Shown in pieces: positions 1 through 7,585 of a DNA stretch of 64,000 bases; positions within the stretch are counted from its first letter, which is position 1; every line of letters begins with the position of its first letter. The notes under the pieces are model-generated. The model searched no databases. It had not been told where the DNA came from and was given only the letters and a program-made list of their open reading frames with translations. Both the position numbers and the translations under genes were made by a program. The DNA is from Gemmatimonadota bacterium (GTDB taxonomy: Bacteria > Gemmatimonadota > Gemmatimonadetes > Gemmatimonadales > Gemmatimonadaceae): NCBI GenBank assembly GCA_016714015.1, contig JADJNZ010000001.1, positions 124,001 through 188,000 of the forward strand. Reading direction: 5' to 3'.

Positions 1-849
1 CGGCCCGTTGCCCTTGATGACCTCGAAGAACTCGGCCCAGTCGATCTCGCCGAAGTCCCAGTTCTTCGTCTCCGCGTTGAACCGCAGGTCGGGGTCGGGC
101 AGCGTGAGCCCGATCGCCTGCGCCTGCGGGACGGTGAGGTTCACGAAGCGCTGACGGAGCTCGTCGTTCGTCTTGCGCTTCACGCGCCAGCGCAGGAGCT
201 CGGCCGAGTTGGGCGAGTCCTTGTCGGACGGACCGAACATCATGAGCGAGGGCCACCAGAAGCGGTTCACCGCGTCCTGCACCATCGCCTTCTGCGCCGG
301 CGTCCCGTTGGCGAGCGTGGCGCAGATCTCGTAGCCCTGCCGCTTGTGGAAGTTCTCCTCCTTGCAGATCCGCACCATCGCGCGTGCATACGGGCCGTAC
401 GAGGTCTTCGCGAGGATCGTCTGGTTGACGATCGCCGCGCCATCGACGAGCCAGCCGATCACGCCCATGTCGGCCCACGAGAGCGTCGGGTAGTTGAAGA
501 TGCTCGAGTACTTCGCCGTGCCGTCGAGGAGCGCGTTGTACAGGTCGAAGCGGTCGACGCCGAGCGTCTCCGTGCCGCAGTAGATGTAGAGGCCGTGGCC
601 GCCCTCGTCCTGGACCTTGGCGATGAGCGCCATCTTCCGGCGCAGCGACGGCGCGCGGGTAATCCAGTTCCCCTCGGGGAGCATCCCGACGATCTCGGAG
701 TGCGCGTGCTGGGACATCATGCGCGTGAGCTGCTTGCGATAGCGCTCCGGCATCCAGTCCTTCGGCTCGATGCTGTCCCCGGCGGCGATTCGCGCCTCGA
801 AGGCGGCGAGGAGGGCCGGGTCCTCCTGGGCGGGCGGCTTCTTGTCCAT
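1..849 (-). CDS. paaA: 1,2-phenylacetyl-CoA epoxidase, catalytic subunit PaaA (3'-truncated by window edge)
   Basis: PaaA is the di-iron catalytic subunit of the PaaABCE monooxygenase, which epoxidises phenylacetyl-CoA in aerobic phenylacetate breakdown. The visible 283 residues run from an ATG at 847-849 to the window edge with no stop; the family is about 310-330 aa, so only the C-terminal end is missing. Seen in the sequence: a ferritin-like helical protein with E52 (SEIVG), an E82xxH85 pair (DEGGH) and an E165xxH168 pair (EENFH), the expected carboxylate/histidine iron ligands, plus the typical segment GPSDKDSPNSAELLRWRVK. It is divergent from a crotonase-fold gene 22 bp away. A TAGGTT hexamer (861-856) lies 6 nt before the ATG, suggesting a leaderless transcript. 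The other paa subunits would lie downstream, outside the window. Confidence 0.95.
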   Translation of the reverse strand, partial: MDKKPPAQEDPALLAAFEARIAAGDSIEPKDWMPERYRKQLTRMMSQHAHSEIVGMLPEGNWITRAPSLRRKMALIAKVQDEGGHGLYIYCGTETLGVDRFDLYNALLDGTAKYSSIFNYPTLSWADMGVIGWLVDGAAIVNQTILAKTSYGPYARAMVRICKEENFHKRQGYEICATLANGTPAQKAMVQDAVNRFWWPSLMMFGPSDKDSPNSAELLRWRVKRKTNDELRQRFVNLTVPQAQAIGLTLPDPDLRFNAETKNWDFGEIDWAEFFEVIKGNGP

Positions 850-855
850 GGGCTA

Positions 856-865
856 AACCTATATT
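856..865. promoter_or_regulatory. Interlocked divergent -10 elements between paaA and the crotonase gene
   Basis: On the plus strand TATATT (860-865) is followed by 6 nt and the ATG at 872. On the minus strand TAGGTT (861-856) is followed by 6 nt and the ATG of paaA (849). The two hexamers overlap by 2 bp. The spacing puts both transcription starts at or next to the start codons, and neither gene has a Shine-Dalgarno sequence. No good -35 is visible for either. Promoter activity is inferred. Confidence 0.55.
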
Positions 866-871
866 TCCGGC

Positions 872-1648
872 ATGACCACGACCACCTCCGGCGTCCCTGA
901 AGGGAGCGTCCGCACCAGCATCGCCGACGGCGTCGGCACCGTCGAGTTCGCCCATCCGAAGGGGAACTCCCTACCGGCCAAGCTCCTCAATGAACTGGCG
1001 GCGGCGGTGACCGCCATGGGGGACGACCCGGCGGCCCGGGTGATCGTCCTGCGGAGCGCGGGGCAGTCCACCTTCTGCGCGGGCGCGTCGTTCGACGAGT
1101 TCACCGCCGTCGCGACACCGGAGGCCGGCCAGGAGTTCTTCTCCGGCTTCTCGCGGGTGATCCTCGCGATGATCCGCGCGCCCAAGTTCGTGCTCACCCG
1201 CGTCCAGGGGCGCGCGGCCGGCGGGGCGATCGGACTCATCGCGGCGAGCGACTACTCGTTCGCCGTCCGCTCCGCCCAGGCCAAGCTGAGCGAGCTGCAG
1301 GTCGGGATCGGCCCGTTCGTCGTCGGGGTGGTCATCGAGCGGAAGCTCGGCCTCGCGCCCTTCATGCACCTCGGCGTGCACGCCGACTGGCATGACGCCG
1401 AGTGGTGCGAGCGGCATGGGCTCTACTCGATGCTGTGCGACGACGCCGCGGCGCTCGATGCCGCGGTGGAGGCGCATGCGGCGCGCCTCGCCGCGAGCAA
1501 CCCCGAGGCGATGCGCGAGATGAAGCGGATCTTCTGGGCCGGCACCGAGGAGTGGGGCGAGCGGATGAGCGCGCGCGCCGCGATGAGCGGACGGATGGTG
1601 CTCTCCGACTTCACGCGCGAGGCGCTGGCGAGGTTCCGCGCGCGCTGA
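872..1648 (+). CDS. Enoyl-CoA hydratase/isomerase (crotonase) family protein
   Basis: 258-aa crotonase-fold protein, the usual family length. The oxyanion-hole segments are present (CAGASFDEF at 69-77 and GRAAGGAIG at 113-121). Of the two catalytic acids of classical enoyl-CoA hydratase, only the second is kept (E141 in LSELQVGIGP); the first aligns with G121. A one-acid site is more typical of isomerases or other crotonase chemistries, so the reaction is not certain. Divergent pairing with paaA suggests a role in ring-opening or beta-oxidation of phenylacetyl-CoA, for example PaaG- or PaaF-like, but this is inference. The start is the ATG 6 nt after TATATT. Confidence 0.85.
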   Translation: MTTTTSGVPEGSVRTSIADGVGTVEFAHPKGNSLPAKLLNELAAAVTAMGDDPAARVIVLRSAGQSTFCAGASFDEFTAVATPEAGQEFFSGFSRVILAMIRAPKFVLTRVQGRAAGGAIGLIAASDYSFAVRSAQAKLSELQVGIGPFVVGVVIERKLGLAPFMHLGVHADWHDAEWCERHGLYSMLCDDAAALDAAVEAHAARLAASNPEAMREMKRIFWAGTEEWGERMSARAAMSGRMVLSDFTREALARFRAR

Positions 1649-1672
1649 CGATCCTCGGCGAGGGAACCTCGG

Positions 1673-2845
1673 TCAGGCGTAGACCGCGGTCACCGCCTCC
1701 TCGAACGTCTCGCGGAAATCATTCGCCCGGAGGCGCTCGGTGGTGCGGAACCCCGCCTCGTCGAGCTTCTTCGCCGCCTCGAGCAGCGTCTCGATCGCGA
1801 ACGGCACGCCCGCCTCGCGCGCGAGATACTCCTCGACCGCGGTGAGATAGCCCATCATCCCGCCCAGCTCGGTGGGCGCGTACGCCTTGTGTGCGCGCTG
1901 GAGCAGCACCTGCACCGACGGATCCGGCATCGCGAGATTCTCGCTGCCGCAGACGACGCGGAGACGCGTGTTCGCGACGCACGCCTCGACCGTCGCACGG
2001 TCGAGTGTGCCGCCGGCGGCGTTCACCACCACCGCATCCACCGGTTCGCGAAGCATCTCGAGCTTCCGCTCGGGCGTCCACGTGGGAATGCCCCGCTCCT
2101 CGAGCTCGGTGCGCCGCTCCGCGCGCGACTCGCACACGAGGATCCGCGTGCCGCGCGACTGCAGCCGCCCGATCACGTGCATCCCGATGTGGCCGCAGCC
2201 GATGAGCGCGACGGTCGCGTTCTCGAGCGGCACGCCGGAGGCGCGGAGCATCCCGTCGAGGATCCGATAGTTGCCTTCACCCGTCGGGATCGACGTGTCG
2301 GCGACGACACTGCCCTTGTACCGCGCGTTGAGGTACTGGAGCGACGGCGTCATCCCGTCGGACATCAGCCCGTGACCGAGATCCTGGCCGGTGGTGAGCC
2401 GGATCCCCGCGCTGGCCTCGAGTTCCTGGAAGCAGGCGATCGCGAAGTCGAGCAACTCGGCGTCATGCGGCTGGCCGACCCGCGCATCCGCGGTGGGCGC
2501 GAGCACGCACTTGCCGCCGACGATCCGCTTGATGTCGCGCAGCGCGAGCGGGCCGCCCACGCCTATCACACGGGACCAGTGGACCTTCTCCTCCATGCCG
2601 ATCGCGAGCGCGATCGCCTCGCGGTCGGTCGTGAAGCCGGGGGCGCTCGTGCGCTCCACCGGGGCGATACGAAAGCCGCCGAGCGAGAGCTTGAGAGAGC
2701 CCGGCTCGGCGTGCGTCGCGATGCTGAGCGTCCACCCGCGGGTGGGCTCGGTAAATCGGTAGACCCAGACGTTCGGGTTCAGGGAGGTCGCGAGCTCGGG
2801 AACGAGTCGGCGCGCCTCATCGGGGGGGAGGAGGGTGTAGGGCAC
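1673..2845 (-). CDS. Glu/Leu/Phe/Val dehydrogenase-like NAD(P)-binding protein
   Basis: About 390 aa. The C-terminal half contains a Rossmann motif (VALIGCGHIGMHVIGRLQSRG) followed by VVNAAGGTLD and a conserved Asn region (CGSENLAMPD). The N-terminal half has GGPLALRDIKRIVGGK, resembling the substrate-domain lysine loop of leucine/phenylalanine dehydrogenases. These enzymes reversibly deaminate amino acids to 2-oxo acids with NAD. The protein is divergent within the family, so the substrate cannot be stated. The reading frame is open to 2941, but the GTG at 2845 is preferred: TACATT (2857-2852) sits exactly 6 nt upstream, matching the leaderless pattern of neighbouring genes, and a start at 2941 would overlap the promoter of the divergent regulator. 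Confidence 0.7.
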   Translation of the reverse strand: MPYTLLPPDEARRLVPELATSLNPNVWVYRFTEPTRGWTLSIATHAEPGSLKLSLGGFRIAPVERTSAPGFTTDREAIALAIGMEEKVHWSRVIGVGGPLALRDIKRIVGGKCVLAPTADARVGQPHDAELLDFAIACFQELEASAGIRLTTGQDLGHGLMSDGMTPSLQYLNARYKGSVVADTSIPTGEGNYRILDGMLRASGVPLENATVALIGCGHIGMHVIGRLQSRGTRILVCESRAERRTELEERGIPTWTPERKLEMLREPVDAVVVNAAGGTLDRATVEACVANTRLRVVCGSENLAMPDPSVQVLLQRAHKAYAPTELGGMMGYLTAVEEYLAREAGVPFAIETLLEAAKKLDEAGFRTTERLRANDFRETFEEAVTAVYA

Positions 2846-2934
2846 CGGCGAAATGTAGCCGATCCTGGACCGCCGGCCCGCGGCCCCTCCTGGCCGAAAC
2901 CGGCGCTCGGTTTGAGCGTAATAGTATCGTGTAC

Positions 2935-2963
2935 TTGACATCCTGTTGTATTAATACAACATT
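2935..2963 (+). promoter_or_regulatory. Sigma70-type promoter with embedded 18-bp palindromic operator
   Basis: TTGACA (2935-2940), a 17-bp spacer and AACATT (2958-2963) end 7 nt before the ATG at 2971. A perfect 18-bp palindrome, TGTTGTATTAATACAACA (2944-2961), fills the spacer and overlaps the -10. It is AT-rich in a GC-rich genome. This is a classic position for an autorepressor, most simply the Xre-type protein encoded immediately downstream. Confidence 0.7.
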
Positions 2964-2970
2964 TCGGTCC

Positions 2971-3282
2971 ATGAAAGCTCCTGAAAAGGGCCGTCCAGAA
3001 GGCGGTCAGCTCTTCAATAGGATCGCCGTGCTGCGCACCGAGCGTGGCCTGTCCCGACAGGCCCTCGCCGAGGCGCTCCAGGTGAACTACCAGACGGTGG
3101 GGTACCTGGAGCGCGGGGAGTACAACCCGTCGCTCGAGCTGGCCTTTCGCATCAGCGAGCTCTTCGGCGTTCCCATCGAAGCCATCTTCGCGCGCGCACC
3201 CTTCGCGCCTCTCTCCGCCATGCTGTACGGTCGCGCGGCCGGCGGCCCGGAGCAGAACCCATCGTCCGAGGGTATCCACTGA
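2971..3282 (+). CDS. Xre/Cro-type helix-turn-helix transcriptional regulator
   Basis: 103 aa. An HTH_3 domain covers roughly residues 10-70: LFNRIAVLRTERGLSRQALA, then QVNYQTVGYLERGEYNPSLEL and FRISELFGVPIEAIF, the standard small Cro/C1 fold. It likely binds the 18-bp palindrome directly in front of it and represses its own operon. The ATG at 2971 is chosen because an earlier in-frame start would place the palindrome and -10 inside the gene. Its TGA overlaps the ATG of the next membrane protein (TGATG), indicating translational coupling. Small Xre regulators paired with a membrane protein carrying a DERQ motif are a common two-gene arrangement in bacteria. Confidence 0.88.
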   Translation: MKAPEKGRPEGGQLFNRIAVLRTERGLSRQALAEALQVNYQTVGYLERGEYNPSLELAFRISELFGVPIEAIFARAPFAPLSAMLYGRAAGGPEQNPSSEGIH

Positions 3283-3758
3283 TGACCGAACTGCCACCGC
3301 GCGCCACGCGCCGTCGTGACGTGGTCCTGCTCTACGCCTCCTACCCCCTCGGCGTGCTGCTCCTGCATCTCACGCTGGGCGGAACGATCTGGTACGGGAT
3401 CGTGCACGTCCTCTTCATCGTCGCGGTCTGCGGATGGGGCGCGCTGGTGCGCGTGGGCGGCATGGGCCGATCGATCGCCGACGACCTCGATGGACGGTTG
3501 GACGAGCGGCAGCTCGCGATGCGGAACGCCGCGTATCTCGACGCCTATCGCATCGTCAGTACGGTGGCCGTGCTCGGCTGCGTCTGGATCGCGCTGGGGA
3601 TCGATCTCGGGTGGTGGTGGGTCCCGACGACCTACCGTGAGTGGAATGACATCTTCTGGGGATTGTTCCTCCTGACGATGAGCCTGCCGAGCGCATTCCT
3701 CGTCTGGCGGGAACCTGACCGCGCCGAGGAGGCGCTACTGGTGATGGCCGATGCGTGA
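3282..3758 (+). CDS. Small membrane protein (DUF2178-like), partner of the Xre regulator
   Basis: 158 aa with four hydrophobic segments, at about residues 15-34, 37-57, 90-108 and 122-143. A central hydrophilic stretch contains LDERQLAMRNAAYLDAYRI, which resembles the conserved DERQ region of DUF2178-type proteins; that family assignment is from memory of the motif and is tentative. It overlaps the regulator upstream by 3 bp and the S41 peptidase downstream by 8 bp, so the three genes are probably one operon. The function is unknown. Co-regulation with an Xre protein suggests a membrane-state or toxin-like role controlled by the repressor, which is speculation. Confidence 0.75.
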   Translation: MTELPPRATRRRDVVLLYASYPLGVLLLHLTLGGTIWYGIVHVLFIVAVCGWGALVRVGGMGRSIADDLDGRLDERQLAMRNAAYLDAYRIVSTVAVLGCVWIALGIDLGWWWVPTTYREWNDIFWGLFLLTMSLPSAFLVWREPDRAEEALLVMADA

Positions 3759-5091
3759 GCGTGGACGATGGGCCCTCGTGCTGGCGTGCGGATTCGCATG
3801 CGCGGCCTCGCCGGTGGTCGCGCAGGTCGCGGTGGTCGCCGACCGCGCGACGCCGGTCGCCCCGATCGCGAGCTTCGACTCCGCCTGGGCGTCGATCAGC
3901 CGCACCTACTGGGATGCGGCGCTGCTCGACGGCGCGTGGCGCGTCGCGCGCGATTCGCTCCGCGGCGCGCTCGGTGGCGCCCCCACCGACGACGCCGTGC
4001 GCGACGCGATCCGCGCGCTCATCGCGGTGCCGAAGCAATCGCACTTCGTGCTCATCCCCGCCTCCGCGGCCCCCGGCGGCGCGAAGGCGGTGCGCGAGCC
4101 CGGTGCGGCCGGGCTCGAGGTGCGCATGATCGATGGCGCTCTCGTCGCCTGGCGCGTCCCGAGCAACGGGGTAGCCCATCTCGCCGGCATCCGCGCCGGC
4201 GATCGGATCGTCCGCATCGACACGGTCGACATCGCGACGTTGCAGGGAACACTGCGCACGGCGGCGAACGGTGACACCGCGAAGGCCGACCACCTCCTCG
4301 CGACCTTCGCGGGGGCGCGGCTCGCTGGCGAGGAAGGGGACGAGATCACCGTGCAGTACATGAACGCGCGGAACGAACTCCGTCCGGTGATCCTCGAGCG
4401 CGGCCCGGTCGATGGCACGGTCACGCAGTACGGGAATCTCCCGCCCTTCGTCGTGCGCGCGACGGGCGAGCGCCTCGCGTTCGCGCCCGGCGATGCACGG
4501 CAGATCGCCGTCATCCGCTTCAGCGGCTGGTTCCCCGTGCTCATTCCCACGCTCGACAGCCTCTTCTTCGCGTCGCGCGATGCGGCAGGCCTGATCATCG
4601 ACCTCCGCGGGAATCCCGGCGGCGTGATCGGACTCATCGCGGGACAGTCCGGGCACGTCCTCGACACCGCGGTCTCGCTCGGCGAGCTCAAGTCGCGGAC
4701 CGGCACCATCCGCTTCACCGCCAATCCGCGGCGCGTCAATCCGCGCGGCGAGCGCACCGCGCCGTTCAGTGGACCGGTGGCGATCCTCGTCGACGAGTTC
4801 TCGGCGAGCACGTCGGAATTCTTCGCGACCGGGATGCAGGCGCTCGGCCGCGCGCGGATCTTCGGCACGCGGAGCGCGGGGATGGCGCTCCCGGCGGCGA
4901 TGGGTCGGTTGCCCAACGGCGACGTGCTGATGCACGTGATCGCCGACCATGTGGACCCGAAGGGCCGGCGCGTCGAGGGCGTCGGGGTGGCACCGGATAC
5001 ACCGACGCCGTTGCGCATCAATGACTTGCGCGCTGGCCGCGACGCCGCCCTCGACGCGGCTCGGACCTGGATCGCCAGTGGCGCCCCGTAG
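3751..5091 (+). CDS. S41-family (C-terminal processing type) peptidase homologue with altered dyad
   Basis: 446 aa with a signal peptide (cleavage near VVAQ, residue 25), a PDZ-like segment (about 118-165, GIRAGDRIVRID) and an S41 core from about 250 (AVIRFSGW, LIIDLRGNPGG). The nucleophile is S353 in FSASTSEFF. The general-base lysine, 25 residues later in Tsp/CtpA, is replaced by M378 (GTRSAGMALP). The protein is therefore either a protease using a different base, as in IRBP/tricorn-type S41 members, or an inactive homologue. It overlaps the upstream membrane protein by 8 bp. Expected location is periplasmic. Confidence 0.85.
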   Translation: MRERGRWALVLACGFACAASPVVAQVAVVADRATPVAPIASFDSAWASISRTYWDAALLDGAWRVARDSLRGALGGAPTDDAVRDAIRALIAVPKQSHFVLIPASAAPGGAKAVREPGAAGLEVRMIDGALVAWRVPSNGVAHLAGIRAGDRIVRIDTVDIATLQGTLRTAANGDTAKADHLLATFAGARLAGEEGDEITVQYMNARNELRPVILERGPVDGTVTQYGNLPPFVVRATGERLAFAPGDARQIAVIRFSGWFPVLIPTLDSLFFASRDAAGLIIDLRGNPGGVIGLIAGQSGHVLDTAVSLGELKSRTGTIRFTANPRRVNPRGERTAPFSGPVAILVDEFSASTSEFFATGMQALGRARIFGTRSAGMALPAAMGRLPNGDVLMHVIADHVDPKGRRVEGVGVAPDTPTPLRINDLRAGRDAALDAARTWIASGAP

Positions 5092-5173
5092 GTCGCTCGT
5101 TCATCGTTCAGCAAGACCGGCGGCGCACCGCGCGCTGTCGTCACCCATCGGCCCAGAGTGGCCCGGAGGCTTC

Positions 5174-5914
5174 GTGCTGTCCCGTCCCACCCGTTCGTTC
5201 GCCACGCTCGCGCTCTTCCTCGTCGCCACCACCGCGGCCGCGCAGACGCCGGCCGAGATCCTCGCGAAGCACGCGAAGGCCGTCGATCCGACCGGCATGG
5301 CCGAGTCGATCCAGGGCATGAAGATGACGGCGAACTTCGAAGTCCCCGCCGCCGGCATGGCCGGGTCGGTGCTGCTCCTGCAGCGTCGTCCGAACCAGCA
5401 GACGATGACGATCGGCATCCCCGGCCTCGGCGAGATCCGCTCCGGCTACGACGGCACCACCGCCTGGGCGGCCGACCCGATGCAGGGGCCGCGCCTGCTC
5501 GCAGGGCTCGAGGCCGCGACGGCCGCCGAGGGCGCCGACTTCCGTTCGCTCACGCGCCCGGCGGATCTCTTCACCGCGATGGAACTCGCCGGTGAGGGCG
5601 ACGTCGCGGGCGAGAAGTGCGTCAAGATCAAGCACACCTGGAAGTCGGGCCGCGTGAGCACCGACTGCTACTCGACCACCACCTGGCTGATCCTCGAGAG
5701 CGCAACGACGCAGTCCTCACCGCAGGGCGAGATGCAGTCGGTCACGCAGTTCGCGGACTACAAGAACCAGGGCGGCATCATGATGGCGGCGAAGATGACC
5801 GTCTCGGTGATGGGCATGCAGCAGGTGGTGACGACGACGTCGGTCGAGTTCGGCGAGCAGCCGGCGACCGCGTTCGAGATGCCGGCCGAGGTGAAGGCGC
5901 TCAAGAAGCCCTGA
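5174..5914 (+). CDS. Exported protein of unknown function, LolA/LppX-like in appearance
   Basis: 246 aa from a GTG at 5174, preceded by GGAGG (5165-5169) with a 4-nt gap. The frame is open further upstream, but it overlaps the S41 gene there, and only the GTG gives a proper signal peptide (hydrophobic core TLALFLVATTAAAQ). The mature protein begins TPAEILAKHAKAVDPTG and alternates short beta-like segments (MKMTANFEVP, VLLLQRRPNQQTMTI, EIRSGYDGTTAWA), reminiscent of the LolA/LppX lipid-carrier fold seen in many exported Gemmatimonadota proteins. That resemblance is by eye only. One Cys pair is visible (EKCVKIKH, TDCYSTTT). No partner genes indicate a role. Confidence 0.75.
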   Translation: MLSRPTRSFATLALFLVATTAAAQTPAEILAKHAKAVDPTGMAESIQGMKMTANFEVPAAGMAGSVLLLQRRPNQQTMTIGIPGLGEIRSGYDGTTAWAADPMQGPRLLAGLEAATAAEGADFRSLTRPADLFTAMELAGEGDVAGEKCVKIKHTWKSGRVSTDCYSTTTWLILESATTQSSPQGEMQSVTQFADYKNQGGIMMAAKMTVSVMGMQQVVTTTSVEFGEQPATAFEMPAEVKALKKP

Positions 5915-5924
5915 TCCCCGGGGT

Positions 5925-6000
5925 GGATGGAACCAGTTGAACTTCGAGGCGGGCTTGCGTGTAGGAGGGGGCAGAACCCTTCCATCCGAGCCCGCCTCGA
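5925..6000 (+). other. Potential RNA pseudoknot leader upstream of the PPC lipoprotein
   Basis: Two crossing inverted repeats lie in the 85-bp gap before the ATG at 6000. GGATGGAA (5925-5932) pairs with TTCCATCC (5980-5987). TCGAGGCGGGCT (5944-5955) pairs perfectly with AGCCCGCCTCGA (5989-6000). The order A-B-A'-B' is that of an H-type pseudoknot. The last base of the 12-bp stem is the A of the start codon, and no Shine-Dalgarno is free. It could be a regulatory fold or a Rho-dependent/GC-rich terminator for the upstream gene. Confidence 0.4.
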
Positions 6001-6434
6001 TGCGTTCCCTCTCCGCGCGTCCCGTCCTCCTCGCCCTCCTGACCTCGACGCTCATCGCGTGCGATGACGTCCCGACGTCCCCGCCCACCGACTCGCTCGC
6101 CTGCAACACGACGGTGGGCACGGTCTCCCGCGGCAGCACGGTGACCGGCGTCCTCACGCCGGAGTCCTGCCGCTTCTCCGACGGCACGCGCGCCGACCGC
6201 TGGCGCCTCGTGCTCGACTCGGCCGCGATCATCACGATCGACATGACGAGCCCGGACGTCGACCCGTTCCTGATCATCCGCCACTCGGACGGCACGCTGA
6301 TCGCGCAGGATGACGAGGGGGGCGGCAGTCCCAACGCGCGCGTCACGATCGGGCTCGCGTCCGGCACGTACTACATCGTGGCCAACACGTACTACCAGGA
6401 CGAGTTCGGCGGCTACACGCTCGCTATCCAATGA
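6000..6434 (+). CDS. Lipoprotein with bacterial pre-peptidase C-terminal (PPC) domain
   Basis: 144 aa. A lipoprotein signal peptide ends in a lipobox (TSTLIAC, Cys22), so the mature protein is probably lipid-anchored. Residues about 60-144 match the PPC beta-sandwich pattern: DRWRLVLDSAAIITIDM, DPFLIIRHSDGTLIAQDDEG, then GTYYIVANTY and GGYTLAIQ at the very end. PPC domains usually sit at the C-terminus of secreted peptidases; here the domain stands alone. The ATG at 6000 is chosen for the signal peptide, although the frame is open upstream from a TTG at 5937. Its last 11 bp overlap the convergent metZ. Confidence 0.8.
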   Translation: MRSLSARPVLLALLTSTLIACDDVPTSPPTDSLACNTTVGTVSRGSTVTGVLTPESCRFSDGTRADRWRLVLDSAAIITIDMTSPDVDPFLIIRHSDGTLIAQDDEGGGSPNARVTIGLASGTYYIVANTYYQDEFGGYTLAIQ

Positions 6435-7581
6435 GCCCGAGCCGCAGGTCCTCGAGGATGTCGTCGGGATGCTCGAGGCCGACCGAGACGCGGATCAGCC
6501 CGGGGGTGATCCCCACCTGCGCGCGTTCGGCCTCGGTCAACTTCGAGTGCGTCGTCGAGGCGGGATGCGTGACGATGGTGCGCGTGTCACCGAGGTTGGG
6601 CGAGTGCGAGCAGAGCTCGAGCGCATCGATGAAGCGTCGCGCGGATCCGTAGCTCGCGAGTCGGAGCGTCAGCACGCCCCCGCCCCACCGCATCTGCCGG
6701 CGCGCGAGCGCGTGCTGCGGGTGTGACGGAAGGAACGGGTACCGCACCGCCTCGACCGCCGGATGCCCCTCGAGCGCCGCCGCGATGGCGAGCGCGTTCT
6801 GCGAGTGCTTCTCCACGCGCAGCGCGAGCGTCTCGAGGCTCTTCGAGAGCACCCACGCATTGAACGGGGCGAGCGCGGGCCCCGAGTGCCGCGCGAGGAA
6901 CCGCGCCTCGGCGACGAGCTTCGCCTCGCCGAGGATCGCCCCGCCGAGCACGCGCCCCTGCCCGTCGATGAACTTCGTCGCCGAGTGCACGACGAGCGAC
7001 GCGCCCAGTCGGATGGGCTGCGTGATCGCCGGCGTCGCGAAGCAGTTGTCCACCACGAGCGGGATGCCGCGCGCGCGCGCGAGCTGGCCGAGCGCCGCGA
7101 GATCCACCAGGTCGAGCCCCGGGTTCGATGGTGTCTCGACGAACAGCACTTTCGTCTCCGGTCGGACGGCGGCCGCCCAGGCGGCGGGATCGTCGCCATC
7201 CACATACGTATGCGTCACCCCCCACTTGGCGAAGATGCGCGTGAAGAGCTGGTGCGTGGAGCCGAAGACGGCGCGCCCCGCCACCACATGGTCGCCCGGC
7301 CCGAGGAGCGAGGCGAGGGCGGTGTACACCGCCGACATCCCCGACGCGGTCGCGATGCCGTCCTCCGCCCCTTCGAGCAGCCGCAGCTTCTCGACGAACT
7401 CGTCGGTGTTGGGATTGGAGTAGCGCGAGTAGACGGCCCCGGGGATCTCCTCGGCGAAGAGGGCGCGCGCCTGTTCGGCGTCGTCGAAGACGAAGCTCGA
7501 GGTGAGGAAGAGCGGGACGGCGTGCTCGCGATGGGCGGAGCGCGCGGCCTGCGTGCGGATGGCGAGAGTCTCGGGATGCAC
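6424..7581 (-). CDS. metZ: O-succinylhomoserine/O-acetylhomoserine sulfhydrylase
   Basis: 385-aa fold-type I PLP enzyme of the Cys/Met metabolism family. It makes homocysteine from an O-acylhomoserine and sulfide. Seen: the PLP lysine K203 in VVHSATKFIDG, the cofactor segment ASGMSAVYTAL (79-89), YSRYSNPNTDEF (51-62), and the C-terminal THPASTTHSKL plus GLIRVSVGLEHPDD blocks. The GTG at 7581 is chosen because translation from it begins HPETLAIRTQA, the normal N-terminus; it lies 4 nt after the hom stop. It is the last gene of metX-hom-metZ, so the operon covers the homoserine-to-homocysteine steps. Whether acetyl or succinyl esters are used cannot be read from the sequence. Confidence 0.9.
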   Translation of the reverse strand: MHPETLAIRTQAARSAHREHAVPLFLTSSFVFDDAEQARALFAEEIPGAVYSRYSNPNTDEFVEKLRLLEGAEDGIATASGMSAVYTALASLLGPGDHVVAGRAVFGSTHQLFTRIFAKWGVTHTYVDGDDPAAWAAAVRPETKVLFVETPSNPGLDLVDLAALGQLARARGIPLVVDNCFATPAITQPIRLGASLVVHSATKFIDGQGRVLGGAILGEAKLVAEARFLARHSGPALAPFNAWVLSKSLETLALRVEKHSQNALAIAAALEGHPAVEAVRYPFLPSHPQHALARRQMRWGGGVLTLRLASYGSARRFIDALELCSHSPNLGDTRTIVTHPASTTHSKLTEAERAQVGITPGLIRVSVGLEHPDDILEDLRLGLIG

Positions 7582-7585
7582 GGCG

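Noticed and set aside
3906..5144. Long antisense frames opposite the S41, kinase and other genes
   Set aside because: They are Arg/Ala/Pro-rich shadows typical of high-GC coding DNA, without domains, ribosome sites or signal peptides.
6424..6434. Short overlap of the PPC lipoprotein and metZ as a sign of a frameshift
   Set aside because: The genes converge and both have complete C-termini; small 3' overlaps are frequent in this window (19327-19349, 44692-44695, 48566-48588).
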